From NCBI GenBank assembly GCA_045104975.1, contig JBGCCY010000049.1:27091-91090 (forward strand): 64,000 bases of DNA, written 5' to 3'. The stretch is from CAJQQY01 sp045104975. Its GTDB lineage: Bacteria; Bacteroidota; Bacteroidia; Chitinophagales; Saprospiraceae. Below the pieces are notes generated by a model. It searched no databases and was not told the origin of the DNA. It was given only the letters and a program-made list of their open reading frames with translations. The first letter of the stretch is position 1. Every line of letters starts with the position of its first letter. Made by a program: the position numbers and the translations under genes. Shown here piece by piece: positions 37,454 to 46,030 of the stretch.

Positions 37454-38029
37454 TTATTTAAGTAATTTAATATTTCTTTTTAAGGTGGCTCTTGCTCTAG
37501 CTAATTGAGATTTGGAAGTACCTTCCGAGATGCCGAGCATTTTGCCAATTTCTTTATGATTGTATCCTTCGATGGCGTATAAATTAAAAACTGTTCGATA
37601 ACCATCAGGTAACTTTTGTACTACTTTAAGTAAGTCTTGTGTAGCTAGTTGATCAATTACAATACTGTCAAAAACGATTTCGTTTGCTTGATCTATTTCT
37701 ACAAAAAACTTTCGATTATTTGCTTTTCGATAATGCTCAATGGAAGTATTGATAAATATTCTTTTCATCCATCCTTCGAAAGAACCTTCATAACGGAACA
37801 TGTGCAACTTATTAAAGACCTTGATAAATCCTTCTTGCAATAAATCTTCTGCAGTCGGATAATCATGTCCATATCGAAGGCATATACCAAACATTTTCGG
37901 AGAAAAATATTGATATAATAATTCTTGCGACTCTCGATGTCCAGCAATACATGCTTTCAAAATATCTTGAGTTACAATCCCTTCTAGGTAAGTTGTTTTT
38001 TCCAAACGATTAAAATTTAGTTTCGACAT
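37454..38029 (-). CDS. ECF-type RNA polymerase sigma factor
   Basis: I prefer the ATG at 38029 (MSKLNFNRLEKTTYLEG, 191 residues); the frame also has an ATG at 38083, but a TACTTTAG promoter-like element near 38057 would leave it untranscribed. Region 2 spans SQELLYQYFSPKMFGICLRY, DLLQEGFIKVFNKL and FEGWMKRIFINTSIEHYRK. Region 4 is VVQKLPDGYRTVFNLYAIEG with the helix-turn-helix YNHKEIGKMLGISEGTSKSQ. It directs polymerase to a small regulon, unknown here, and is probably restrained by the membrane protein encoded immediately downstream. Confidence 0.92.
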   Translation of the reverse strand: MSKLNFNRLEKTTYLEGIVTQDILKACIAGHRESQELLYQYFSPKMFGICLRYGHDYPTAEDLLQEGFIKVFNKLHMFRYEGSFEGWMKRIFINTSIEHYRKANNRKFFVEIDQANEIVFDSIVIDQLATQDLLKVVQKLPDGYRTVFNLYAIEGYNHKEIGKMLGISEGTSKSQLARARATLKRNIKLLK

Positions 38030-38090
38030 TCGGATTAGTTTTTTTGTTTCTAACCCTAAAGTAACAATTTTTTTTGAGATCACTTCTTTT

Positions 38091-38240
38091 GAGGTCGCTT
38101 CGATCGGTCGCTTTGCTCCCTGTCAGATCGCTTCGCTGACAGACTGACGAGGTTTATCTGCACGAGTATATTCTGACCGTCAGTCTGACCTCTGGCAGTA
38201 AGCGCAGCGCACGATCTGACCTCTGACAGCGAAGCGATCT
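38091..38240. repeat. GC-richer palindromic repeat cluster between sigma factor and rdgB
   Basis: AGATCGCTTCGCTGACAG (38125-38142) pairs with 38223-38240 at 17 of 18 positions; AGACTGAC (38141-38148) pairs with 38179-38186; CTGTCAG/CTGACAG (38120-38126 and 38136-38142) form a local hairpin. The outer arm runs into the rdgB stop codon. The composition is visibly richer in G and C than the surroundings. Confidence 0.7.
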
Positions 38241-38814
38241 AACTTTTCAGCCATTCGATTAATTTTCGAACTGCTCGTCCACGATGGCTGATTTTATTTT
38301 TTTCAGCACTTCCCATTTCTGCGAAGCTAATTTTTTGATCTTCAGGTAAAAAAATTGGATCGTAGCCAAACCCATCTTTACCTGTTTTTTCAAAAGCAAT
38401 TTTACCGTTGACAATTCCTTCAAAAGTAAATTCCTCCCCATCGATAATTAATGCTACTACAGTTTTAAACCTAGCCTTTCGATTGTCTTGGTTTTCTAAT
38501 TTCTCCAAAACTAAATTCATATTGTCTTCCGAACTTCGTTGTTCCCCTGCATATCGTGCAGAGTAAACTCCAGGTTCCATATTTAGACTTTCGATTTCCA
38601 AACCTGTATCTTCAGCAAAACAGTTGACACCATAATTATCGACCACATATCTTGCTTTTTGTAAAGCGTTGCCTTCGATAGTCGGTTGTGTTTCAGGAAT
38701 ATCTTCGTGACAGCCGATGTCTTTGAGTCCGATAATTTCAAATTGATTATTTAGAAGTTCTTTTACTTCTTTTATTTTATTAGGATTGCTTGTAGCAAAT
38801 ACAATTTTTTTCAT
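38239..38814 (-). CDS. rdgB: XTP/dITP diphosphatase (Ham1/RdgB)
   Basis: 191 residues, the normal length. The N-terminal nucleotide loop ATSNPNKIKEVKELL, FAEDTGLEIESL with the metal-binding Asp, PGVYSARYAGE, and the late GFGYDPIFLPE and SHRGRAV motifs are all present. It hydrolyses ITP, dITP and XTP to monophosphates and so keeps deaminated purines out of nucleic acids; cytoplasmic. Its stop codon overlaps the outer arm of a palindromic repeat, so the last codons may have been shaped by that insertion. Confidence 0.95.
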   Translation of the reverse strand: MKKIVFATSNPNKIKEVKELLNNQFEIIGLKDIGCHEDIPETQPTIEGNALQKARYVVDNYGVNCFAEDTGLEIESLNMEPGVYSARYAGEQRSSEDNMNLVLEKLENQDNRKARFKTVVALIIDGEEFTFEGIVNGKIAFEKTGKDGFGYDPIFLPEDQKISFAEMGSAEKNKISHRGRAVRKLIEWLKS

Positions 38815-38818
38815 GACA

Positions 38819-38918
38819 GCTAATTGTAAATGGTGAATAGTTAACTGTTAAGGGTTAACCCTATGGTGAAATCCCATAGCCGTGTTAACCATTCATCATT
38901 AACCGTTATTTACCATTA
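38819..38918. repeat. TTAAC-type intergenic repeat
   Basis: Several inverted pieces (GGTGAATAGTTAACTGTTAA, GGGTTAACCC, GTTAACCATTCATCATTAACC). The same GTTAACCATTCACCATTAA text occurs at 55697-55735 before the alpha-2-macroglobulin gene. Confidence 0.5.
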
Positions 38919-39392
38919 TTATAAAAAGAGTTCTTTCATTCCTCCCCAAAGTGCTCCTTTCAGCGCTTTATCATTTTCTATCATAGACAACCCATCGGCG
39001 AACAAAAAACCATTTTCATAAAAACGAAAAGGAGTATATTTTTGCACTTCGAGATTCAGACCAAAATGTTTAGGCTCAAAACCAAAAACTAACAAATTGT
39101 CAATGCCACCTGAAGAATGAGTTTGTGCTACTTTTGTCCGTAGTGCGATGAAACTGAATGCTTCTTTTGGTGTTATCTTTAAAAGAAGGATATCTTCCTT
39201 TATATCGAATTTTGCGGCAGCAAGAATTTTTTGTAAAAATTCTAAACGCTCTTCGCTTTCATCGTTCTCATCAAAGACGACGAGGAGCTTTTTTTGGTTG
39301 CTTCCAGTACATTTTTTAAGAACCTCCATTGGCTCTTTTAGGGGGATAACTGAAAAGTCTAAAAAAGGACTTTGCGAAATATCATTTTCCAT
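38919..39392 (-). CDS. Hypothetical protein, unrecognised family
   Basis: Start taken at 39392 (MENDISQSPFLDF, 157 residues); an upstream ATG at 39413 is also in frame. The protein is soluble with no signal peptide or membrane helix. The fold looks alternating alpha/beta (KKLLVVFDENDESEERLEFLQKI, DILLLKITPK, LLVFGFEPKHFGL), with a Leu-rich C-terminus (DKALKGALWGGMKELF). Strand-helix order and size resemble small single-domain proteins such as DNA polymerase III psi-like subunits, but I cannot support that. It lies between rdgB (same strand) and divergent ilvE, a plausible housekeeping setting. Confidence 0.6.
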   Translation of the reverse strand: MENDISQSPFLDFSVIPLKEPMEVLKKCTGSNQKKLLVVFDENDESEERLEFLQKILAAAKFDIKEDILLLKITPKEAFSFIALRTKVAQTHSSGGIDNLLVFGFEPKHFGLNLEVQKYTPFRFYENGFLFADGLSMIENDKALKGALWGGMKELFL

Positions 39393-39471
39393 TAGAGTGT
39401 TTTTTTTGTACAATAAAGAATAAAAATTTGTATTTTAATCAAAAACGTTAGAAAAAGTGGATGAATTTGAT

Positions 39472-39479
39472 TATTTTTG
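39472..39479 (+). promoter_or_regulatory. Candidate -7 element of ilvE
   Basis: TATTTTTG, 21 bases before the ATG at 39500. It supports that ATG rather than the in-frame one at 39461, which would lie upstream of transcription. The -33 position is weak (TTAG). Confidence 0.4.
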
Positions 39480-39499
39480 AAAAAAAATCCGTTAATATT

Positions 39500-40579
39500 A
39501 TGAACTATAAAATAGAAACCACCAAAGTTAACAAATCTCGTCTTTCTGAAATCGATTTTGACAATATTCCATTTGGAAAAATGTTTTCTGATCATATGTT
39601 TTCTGCTGATTACATTGATGGAGAATGGACGAATTTACAAATCATTCCTTTTGCTCCTTTAGAGTTAAGTCCCGTCAACTTGGCTTTACATTATGGGCAA
39701 TCCATTTTTGAAGGAATGAAAGCTTCCAAAATGAATGACGGAACTCCTGCTTTATTGAGACCTGAATTACATGTACAGAGACTGAATGCTTCTGCTGATA
39801 GAATGTGTATGCCTCATGTTCCTGAAGATTTATTTTTGCAAGCCTTGCATGAATTAGTTGGATTAGATAGTGGATGGATTCCTCAAAAAGATGGAAGTGC
39901 ACTTTATATTCGACCAGTTATGTTTGCCATGGATGCAAAATTAGGAGTAGCTGTTTCCGAGTCATATAAGTTTTTGATCATTACTGGACCAGTTGGGCCT
40001 TACTATCCAAAACCTGTAAAATTGTTAGCTGATACTCAATATATCAGAGCGGCACATGGTGGAGTAGGAGAGGCAAAAACTGCAGGTAATTATGCTGCCT
40101 CTTTATACCCAGCTAAGATGGCGATGGAGAAAGGTTACGACCAAATTTTATGGTTGGACGCTAAGGAATTTAAATATGTACAAGAGGTAGGAACGATGAA
40201 TATCTTTTTTGTCATTGATGGAAAAGTGATGACTCCTGAGACGAATGGAACTATCTTGAAAGGGATTACTCGAAAAATGATTCTTCATATTTTGAAAGAT
40301 CAAGGAATTGAAGTAGAAGAGCGATTGATTGATATCAATGAAATTGTAGAAGCGCATAAAGATGGCCGGTTGACTGAAGTTTTTGGAGCTGGAACGGCTG
40401 CAGTTATTTCAAATGTGGAAATGATTTCTTATAATGGCGAGGATATGAAAATGCCTCCAATTGAGACTCATAAGATTGCACATATGTTGAAAAATACAAT
40501 TAATGGAATCCGAAGTGGAGAAGTGGCTGATAAATTTGGATGGGTGGTTCCTGTTAAACGAGAGACTGCGAAAGTTTAA
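39500..40579 (+). CDS. ilvE: Branched-chain amino acid aminotransferase
   Basis: 359 residues from the ATG at 39500 (MNYKIETTKVNKSRLSEIDF). It is a fold-type IV PLP enzyme of the larger ~360-residue BCAT subclass: FGKMFSDHMFSADY, LHYGQSIFEGMKA, RMCMPHVP and the PLP-lysine region GEAKTAGNYAAS. The cofactor phosphate region and GTAAVISNVEMI follow. It reversibly transaminates leucine, isoleucine and valine with 2-oxoglutarate in the cytoplasm. It stands alone with a terminator and then a large inverted repeat. No other ilv or leu genes are near. Confidence 0.94.
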   Translation: MNYKIETTKVNKSRLSEIDFDNIPFGKMFSDHMFSADYIDGEWTNLQIIPFAPLELSPVNLALHYGQSIFEGMKASKMNDGTPALLRPELHVQRLNASADRMCMPHVPEDLFLQALHELVGLDSGWIPQKDGSALYIRPVMFAMDAKLGVAVSESYKFLIITGPVGPYYPKPVKLLADTQYIRAAHGGVGEAKTAGNYAASLYPAKMAMEKGYDQILWLDAKEFKYVQEVGTMNIFFVIDGKVMTPETNGTILKGITRKMILHILKDQGIEVEERLIDINEIVEAHKDGRLTEVFGAGTAAVISNVEMISYNGEDMKMPPIETHKIAHMLKNTINGIRSGEVADKFGWVVPVKRETAKV

Positions 40580-40613
40580 TTTTTATAAAATTAAATTTTT
40601 TAGGAAAATAATT

Positions 40614-40649
40614 AAGCGAAACTTCGAAAGAGGTTTCGCTTTTTTTTTT
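40614..40649 (+). terminator. Intrinsic terminator of ilvE
   Basis: Stem AAGCGAAAC with GTTTCGCTT (40614-40622 and 40633-40641) followed by T9. Its T-run merges into the inverted repeat beginning at 40645. Confidence 0.75.
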
Positions 40650-40761
40650 GCTACTGATTTGGACTGACTATTATGACTTCTCTTTTTTGATTCAAACCAA
40701 AATACAAATAATGGGAAAGTCATAAAAAGTCATAATAGTCAGTCCAAGTCAATAGCAAAAA
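40645..40761. repeat. 117-base element with 33-bp inverted terminal repeats
   Basis: Arms 40645-40677 and 40729-40761 match in inverted orientation at 31 of 33 positions; the 51-base centre is AT-rich and has no ORF. It is between convergent genes. It may be a miniature inverted-repeat element or a very long bidirectional terminator. Confidence 0.75.
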
Positions 40762-40778
40762 AAGTAAAACAAAAAATA

Positions 40779-41819
40779 TCACATCAATATCCCATTCTTC
40801 GCTTGTACCGCTGGTGGAATATCTGCCTCTCCTAACATTTCCTTCAAGTCAATTTCAATTACTCGACAAAGTGATAACATAGGAATATCATTTCCCAATC
40901 CTTCAAATGGATTTTCCGAATAATCTCCAATCAATTCCATCATCAAGTAAACCCAACCAATTAAAATTGTAAATGGAATGGAAACCCATGCACCATGTTC
41001 TCCCAATTTATGAAATTCAGAAACCATCCCTAAGGGCAAAAGGAAAATAAAAATACCAACAAAAATAAAACTCATACTCCCATATTGACGAGGCAAAGGA
41101 AATTTTTTGATTCGTTCACATTTACCTTGATGAGTATAAAAATCATTGAGTAATTTTTGTAGTTCCATATGTCGGAAATCATCAATCAAATCTAATTTTC
41201 GAAGATGCTGAAGATCCTGCGATTGTTGGTCAATGATTTGCGTAGCGGTATTTTTAAAATTAATTAAACGGGTGACTTCTTCTGGAGGAAGATAAGCTTC
41301 CAGTTGTTTTTCAGTTACACCGTCGGCGTTATTCAGACCTAATCCAAATTTTTTCATTCGTTTTTCAGTCGTTCGTCTGATATGTTTATTTTGATTGATA
41401 TGCTCCCAAGGAGTTGGAATTAACAATTGACTTCGCAAAGCATATAGCCATGCAATATGTCGATACATTAATTTTTTATGAATCGCAGCAAGTTCTTTTT
41501 TCGAATAATCTTTTTCGGAAAATTGATTACTGACAAATCCTTTTACAGTTGTGCCCCACATCCGGCTACTATTGATAATTGCTCCCCAAATTTTTCGTGC
41601 TTCCCAAAGTCGATCATAAGCACTATTATTTTTGAAACCAACATAAAAAGCAACTGCGGTACCAATGACAGAAAGTGGCAACCAAGGAATATGTAAAAAT
41701 TCCCAATGAAAGAATTCATAAAATGCAGCTACAAAAGTTGACCAAGCAGTTAACCAAATGATATGTCCACCCGTGAAATCTAAGACCTGTTTAATAGAAA
41801 AGTTTTTATTGATATACAT
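40779..41819 (-). CDS. Bestrophin-family anion channel-like protein
   Basis: 346 residues. The N-terminal membrane part (TGGHIIWLTAWSTFVAAF, PWLPLSVIGTAVAFYVGFKN) and the motif NNSAYDRLWEARKIWGAIIN are the signature of bacterial bestrophins (RFP-TM/DUF21-like group). Two further helices at ~240-290 (MSFIFVGIFIFLLPLGMVSE, WVSIPFTILIGWVYLMME) are followed by GDYSENPFEGLGNDIPM, the conserved cytoplasmic NPFE segment. Bacterial homologues are pentameric ion channels; selectivity cannot be told. It has its own unit, convergent with ilvE. Confidence 0.85.
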   Translation of the reverse strand: MYINKNFSIKQVLDFTGGHIIWLTAWSTFVAAFYEFFHWEFLHIPWLPLSVIGTAVAFYVGFKNNSAYDRLWEARKIWGAIINSSRMWGTTVKGFVSNQFSEKDYSKKELAAIHKKLMYRHIAWLYALRSQLLIPTPWEHINQNKHIRRTTEKRMKKFGLGLNNADGVTEKQLEAYLPPEEVTRLINFKNTATQIIDQQSQDLQHLRKLDLIDDFRHMELQKLLNDFYTHQGKCERIKKFPLPRQYGSMSFIFVGIFIFLLPLGMVSEFHKLGEHGAWVSIPFTILIGWVYLMMELIGDYSENPFEGLGNDIPMLSLCRVIEIDLKEMLGEADIPPAVQAKNGILM

Positions 41820-41924
41820 TATTCGTTCGTTTTTTTACAAAATTCAAATATGTAAAAAAAATAGGAACTAAAGAAGTTAGAGTAAAAAATAAAATGATAT
41901 TTCTTCCTTGTTTTTTTGTTAAAA

Positions 41925-41957
41925 TTGAATATTGGATTAGGTAATTGTTTAATTTTG
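41925..41957 (+). promoter_or_regulatory. Candidate promoter of trkA-trkH
   Basis: TTG (41925-41927), 22 bases, TAATTTTG (41950-41957). The leader to the ATG at 42079 is about 115 bases and contains GAGGAGG just upstream of an in-frame GTG. Confidence 0.4.
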
Positions 41958-42078
41958 CACCTTAATTTTAAGACCTAAAAAATAGAATTTGAGAATTGAA
42001 CTTATTTAGAATGTAAAGGTTTGATTATCAGTAGATTAGGTTTGCGAGGAGGTGTTTTTTTTTATTAATAAAAAGTTC

Positions 42079-43416
42079 ATGAAGATAATTATAGCAGGTG
42101 CAGGTGCAGTTGGATTTCATTTGGCCGAATTATTAGCTAAGGAAAATCAAGATATCACTTTGATCGATACCGATGAAGAGGTATTGGATCATGTATCGAC
42201 GCATTTAGATGTGATGACTATTCTCGGTGATGCAGCATCAATTCATGTTTTGGAGGATGCCAAGATTTCAAATACTGATTTGTTTTTGGCGGTGACAACT
42301 TCAAGTTCAACCAACCTACTCTTGGCAATTATGGCGAAGCAACGAGGGGCAAAAAGAACGATCGCCAGAGTCAATAATCCAGAATATTTTGAAGCAAATC
42401 AAAAAGAAAATTTTAAAGAATTAGGGGTTGATGTACTTATTTCTCCTCAATTGCTAGCTGCCCAAGAAATCGAGCGATTACTTCAAAGAGGTTCTTTTAC
42501 CGATGTTTTTGAATTTGAAGAAGGAAGAATTTCTATTGTTGGTTTTACCCTTGATACAACTTGCCCACTTATCAATAAAACGATTCAAGAAATTGATGAA
42601 AAGAATGATTTTACCTTTCGAGGAATTGCTCTTTTACGAGGTCATGAGACTATCATTCCACGTAGTTCAACCAAATTAATTAAAGGAGATCATTTATATA
42701 TTGCATCAGTTGCAGAATCAATGGATGCGATATTACAGTTTGTTGGGAAGCAATTGCAACCCATCAAAAAGGTGATGATCGCCGGTGGAACTTCGCTTGC
42801 TTTTCGAACAGCAGAACTGATTCAAGGTAAATATTCTGTTTCTGTAATGGTGAAAAATAAGCAACGGGCAAAGTTCTTTGCAGAAAACCTCAACAACACA
42901 TTAGTCATCAATGCCGACCCAAGTAATGTGGATATTTTGAAAGAAGCAGGCATGGAACAAATGGATGCATTTATTGCCTTGACCGCAAATGATGAGACTA
43001 ATATTGTGACAAGTTTGATGGCAGAATATATGGATGTCTATAAAACGATTGCTTTAGTTGATAATGTAAATTACACGCATATTTCTCAAAATATTGGAGT
43101 AGATACTATCATCAATAAAAAACTAATTGCCGCGAATAATATATTCAGATTTGTCAGGAAAGGAAAAGTAGAAGCGATTGCTAGTTTGCATGGAGTGGAA
43201 GCGGAAGTGATCGAGTTTGAGATTCATAAAAAAAATCGACTTCTTCGAAATTGTATAAGTGATCTTCATTTACCTGTTCATTCCATTATTGCTGGAGTTA
43301 TTCGAGGGGAAAATAGTTTTATTCCAAATGGGGATTTTCTTTTTGAAATTAATGATAAAGTAATTGTTTTTGCTTTACCAGAAGCCATTCATCAGGTAGA
43401 AGAAATTTTTAAATAA
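42079..43416 (+). CDS. trkA: Trk potassium uptake regulatory subunit TrkA
   Basis: ATG at 42079 gives the typical MKIIIAGAGAVGFHLAELL start; an in-frame GTG at 42052 adds only nine unlikely residues. At 445 residues it has two RCK units: NAD-binding Rossmann halves at the start and at VMIAGGTSLAFRTAELI, each followed by a TrkA-C domain (VVVF-type: FEEGRISIVGFTLD and VEAEVIEFEIHKKN). It binds NAD(H)/ATP on the cytoplasmic face and gates TrkH. The stop overlaps the trkH start by one base (TAATG), so translation is coupled. Confidence 0.94.
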   Translation: MKIIIAGAGAVGFHLAELLAKENQDITLIDTDEEVLDHVSTHLDVMTILGDAASIHVLEDAKISNTDLFLAVTTSSSTNLLLAIMAKQRGAKRTIARVNNPEYFEANQKENFKELGVDVLISPQLLAAQEIERLLQRGSFTDVFEFEEGRISIVGFTLDTTCPLINKTIQEIDEKNDFTFRGIALLRGHETIIPRSSTKLIKGDHLYIASVAESMDAILQFVGKQLQPIKKVMIAGGTSLAFRTAELIQGKYSVSVMVKNKQRAKFFAENLNNTLVINADPSNVDILKEAGMEQMDAFIALTANDETNIVTSLMAEYMDVYKTIALVDNVNYTHISQNIGVDTIINKKLIAANNIFRFVRKGKVEAIASLHGVEAEVIEFEIHKKNRLLRNCISDLHLPVHSIIAGVIRGENSFIPNGDFLFEINDKVIVFALPEAIHQVEEIFK

Positions 43417-44876
43417 TGATCAAGATAGGAGCTGTTCTTAAAGTATTAGGAGTTCTATTAATCGTACTTGGTGCATTGATGTTGAGTTCACTTCCTTTTT
43501 CATTTTTTTATGGAGGAGAAGATGCGATGGCACTTTTTTGTTCTGCCTTAGTTACAGGTTTATCAGGATTAGGACTTTGGTATATTTTTAAAAAGCAAGA
43601 AAAAGTTGGGAAAAGAGAAGGTTATTTAATTGTTGCATTAGGTTGGTTGTTCATGGGATTAGTGAGTATGTTACCCTATTTATTTAGTGGAGTACTTTCA
43701 GATTTTACCAATGCTTTTTTTGAAAGTATTTCGGGTTTAACGACAACTGGAGCTTCAGTAATCAATGATATTGAAGCAGTTCCTAAAGGAGTTCTATTTT
43801 GGCGAAGCCTAACCCAATGGATTGGTGGAATGGGGATTATAGTTTTGACTGTTGCCTTATTTCCGTTACTTGGAATTGGAGGCGTTGAACTTTTTATTGC
43901 AGAAGCTCCTGGCCCAACCTCTGACAAAATCCATCCTAGAATAAAAGAAACGGCGAAGCGATTATGGTTTATTTATGTAGGACTAACTGCTCTACTAACT
44001 TTCCTTTTATATCTCTGTGGGATGAATTTTTATGACGCTATCAATCATGGTTTGACGACCATGGCTACGGGAGGTTTTTCTACAAAAAATAATAGTATTG
44101 CACATTTCGATGTTCCACTAATTCAGTATTTATTAACTTTTTTTATGTTTTTAGCAGGAACAAATTACACGATTATTTATTTTGGATTAAAAGGCAAATT
44201 GAGAAGAGTTTGGAAAAGTGACGAGTTTAAAACTTATGTAATATTATTGTTAAGTTTAATGTTTCTTATCACTTGTTTAGTGTATAATTTTACTGACCAC
44301 TCCTTGGAACAATCGTTTCGAGATTCTACTTTTCAGATTGTTTCCATTATTACGACTACTGGTTTTGTTTCTGCAGATTATACTTCTTGGTCTCCTGGAT
44401 TGACTTTGGTTTTCTTCTGTTTATTATTTATTGGAGGATGTGCAGGTTCGACAAGTGGAGGCATAAAAGTGATTCGACATTTAGTGTTAATCAAAAATAC
44501 TTTTTTAGAATTTAAGCGATTATTGCACCCACGTGCATTGATTAGAACTAAGGTGGATGGTCATTTAGTTGCACCAAGAGTATTGACTCATATTTTAGTT
44601 TTCCTTTTAATTTATTTGGGTATTTTCTTTTCAGGATCGATTATTATGGCAATGATTCTTTCCAGTTATGAGCATCCAATGATGACTGCGTTTGGAGCAG
44701 TAGCAACAGCGCTGAGTAATGTTGGGCCAGGAATTGGAGCTGTTGGGCCGGTGGATAATTTTGCGCATATTCCAGATTTGGGGAAATGGTTTTTATCGTT
44801 TTTGATGTTGCTAGGAAGGTTGGAATTGTTTACGATATTGATTTTGTTTACGCCTTATTTTTGGAAAACGAACTAA
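43416..44876 (+). CDS. trkH: Trk potassium transporter membrane subunit TrkH
   Basis: 486 residues, about ten membrane helices in four M1-P-M2 repeats. Pore-loop segments are visible: SGLTTTGASVI, GLTTMATGGFSTKN, ITTTGFVSADY and the last FGAVATALSNVGPG. Gly in each loop forms the potassium filter. GCAGSTSGGIKVIR before the last repeat is characteristic. It imports potassium through the inner membrane, with TrkA as the cytoplasmic regulator encoded just upstream. The 203 bases after it (44877-45079) hold nothing I can name. Confidence 0.94.
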   Translation: MIKIGAVLKVLGVLLIVLGALMLSSLPFSFFYGGEDAMALFCSALVTGLSGLGLWYIFKKQEKVGKREGYLIVALGWLFMGLVSMLPYLFSGVLSDFTNAFFESISGLTTTGASVINDIEAVPKGVLFWRSLTQWIGGMGIIVLTVALFPLLGIGGVELFIAEAPGPTSDKIHPRIKETAKRLWFIYVGLTALLTFLLYLCGMNFYDAINHGLTTMATGGFSTKNNSIAHFDVPLIQYLLTFFMFLAGTNYTIIYFGLKGKLRRVWKSDEFKTYVILLLSLMFLITCLVYNFTDHSLEQSFRDSTFQIVSIITTTGFVSADYTSWSPGLTLVFFCLLFIGGCAGSTSGGIKVIRHLVLIKNTFLEFKRLLHPRALIRTKVDGHLVAPRVLTHILVFLLIYLGIFFSGSIIMAMILSSYEHPMMTAFGAVATALSNVGPGIGAVGPVDNFAHIPDLGKWFLSFLMLLGRLELFTILILFTPYFWKTN

Positions 44877-45079
44877 AAGAAACTCAAGCTATAAGTGATG
44901 AATTTTGAACTATGAGTATTTTCTCAATAGTTTAAAGACTCCTGATTTTAACTCATGATTATTACTAGTTGAGTCCTAATAATTTCCAAAACTAAATGTA
45001 TATATTGAGGGAGAATGAATTGCTTTAATTCATTTATCAATCTTTTTCAGCAACAAAAGTAGGTAAACAAATAAAAGTT

Positions 45080-45961
45080 ATGAAGTTAAAAATGTTCCTC
45101 TCTATTATATTAATTATTCTAAATGGATCTATTTCTCAAGGTCAAAATTTCAAACCAAGTAAAGATAAACTATACCAATCCTTAATTGGAGAAGTACATA
45201 TATTAACATTGTTTGTTGATACTCAAAACGAGTATTGGGAAGATGATGAAAAAATATATTATAAAGGACAATTAACCAAAAGTCAAGATTGGTTAGTCGA
45301 TGAGGCAGCCAATTATGATCAAGAATTAGAATTCAACAATGAAACTTTTTTTGTAGATAATTATGAAACGATTTATATCGAAAAAGTAAAAAGAGGAGAT
45401 AACCCCAAAGGAACTATTTCTAGTGTAATGGACGAATTAGGTTATGATGATTTTGATCATTTTCTAGATAGAAATAATTTCGATTTTAAAGAGCAGAAAC
45501 TAAAGTTATTACTTTTTGTAAAAAGTTTTGATAGAAGTCATGCCTATAATTATTTTTCAAATTCTGATTTAGATGTTTCGATTGTTTATTGTAAAAGTTC
45601 TTATGGTATGCTTACCGATCATAAAGTGATCTCCCATGAAGTGTTGCATCAATTTGGAGCATGGGATTTATACCAAGGGCAAAGTCAAACGCAAAAAAAT
45701 GCAAAAAGAGCTAAAGAACTTTTCCCCAATTCAATTATGATTAACACTTTTACAAATAAAAAATTGGAAGTAGATGATTTGACTGCCTGGAGAGTTGGAT
45801 GGCATTTTGATATGGATGATGAATATATGGATTTTGATCCAGCAAAGAGTAGGGGAAAGCCAACAGCCAAAGAACGTAGTTATAAAAAGACTAAAAGTGA
45901 TGGGATAAAATTTGATCTGAAAAGCCTTAGAAGAAAGAAAAAGGAAAAATCTGATAATTGA
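45080..45961 (+). CDS. Secreted putative metzincin-type zinc protease (HExxHxxGxxD)
   Basis: 293 residues, signal peptide MKLKMFLSIILIILNGSISQGQ. Residues 186-196 read HEVLHQFGAWD: two His, the catalytic Glu, the Gly and an Asp third ligand, the snapalysin-like variant of the metzincin motif. The preceding DHKVIS strand and downstream Met in SIMINTF could be the active-site flank and Met-turn. The last ~50 residues are very Lys-rich. No T9SS tail or lipobox is visible, so it is probably periplasmic. No precise family is recognised; protease activity is inferred from the motif alone. Confidence 0.68.
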   Translation: MKLKMFLSIILIILNGSISQGQNFKPSKDKLYQSLIGEVHILTLFVDTQNEYWEDDEKIYYKGQLTKSQDWLVDEAANYDQELEFNNETFFVDNYETIYIEKVKRGDNPKGTISSVMDELGYDDFDHFLDRNNFDFKEQKLKLLLFVKSFDRSHAYNYFSNSDLDVSIVYCKSSYGMLTDHKVISHEVLHQFGAWDLYQGQSQTQKNAKRAKELFPNSIMINTFTNKKLEVDDLTAWRVGWHFDMDDEYMDFDPAKSRGKPTAKERSYKKTKSDGIKFDLKSLRRKKKEKSDN

Positions 45962-45984
45962 TTCTAAATTTTATTTTAAAGAAA

Positions 45985-46030
45985 AAGCGGTGTTAGGACT
46001 TCAAGCCCTAACACCGCTTATTAAAAAAAT
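45985..46030. terminator. Bidirectional intrinsic terminator
   Basis: Stem 45985-46000 with 46004-46019 (AAGCGGTGTTAGG arm, one mismatch near the loop) between convergent genes. Confidence 0.75.
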
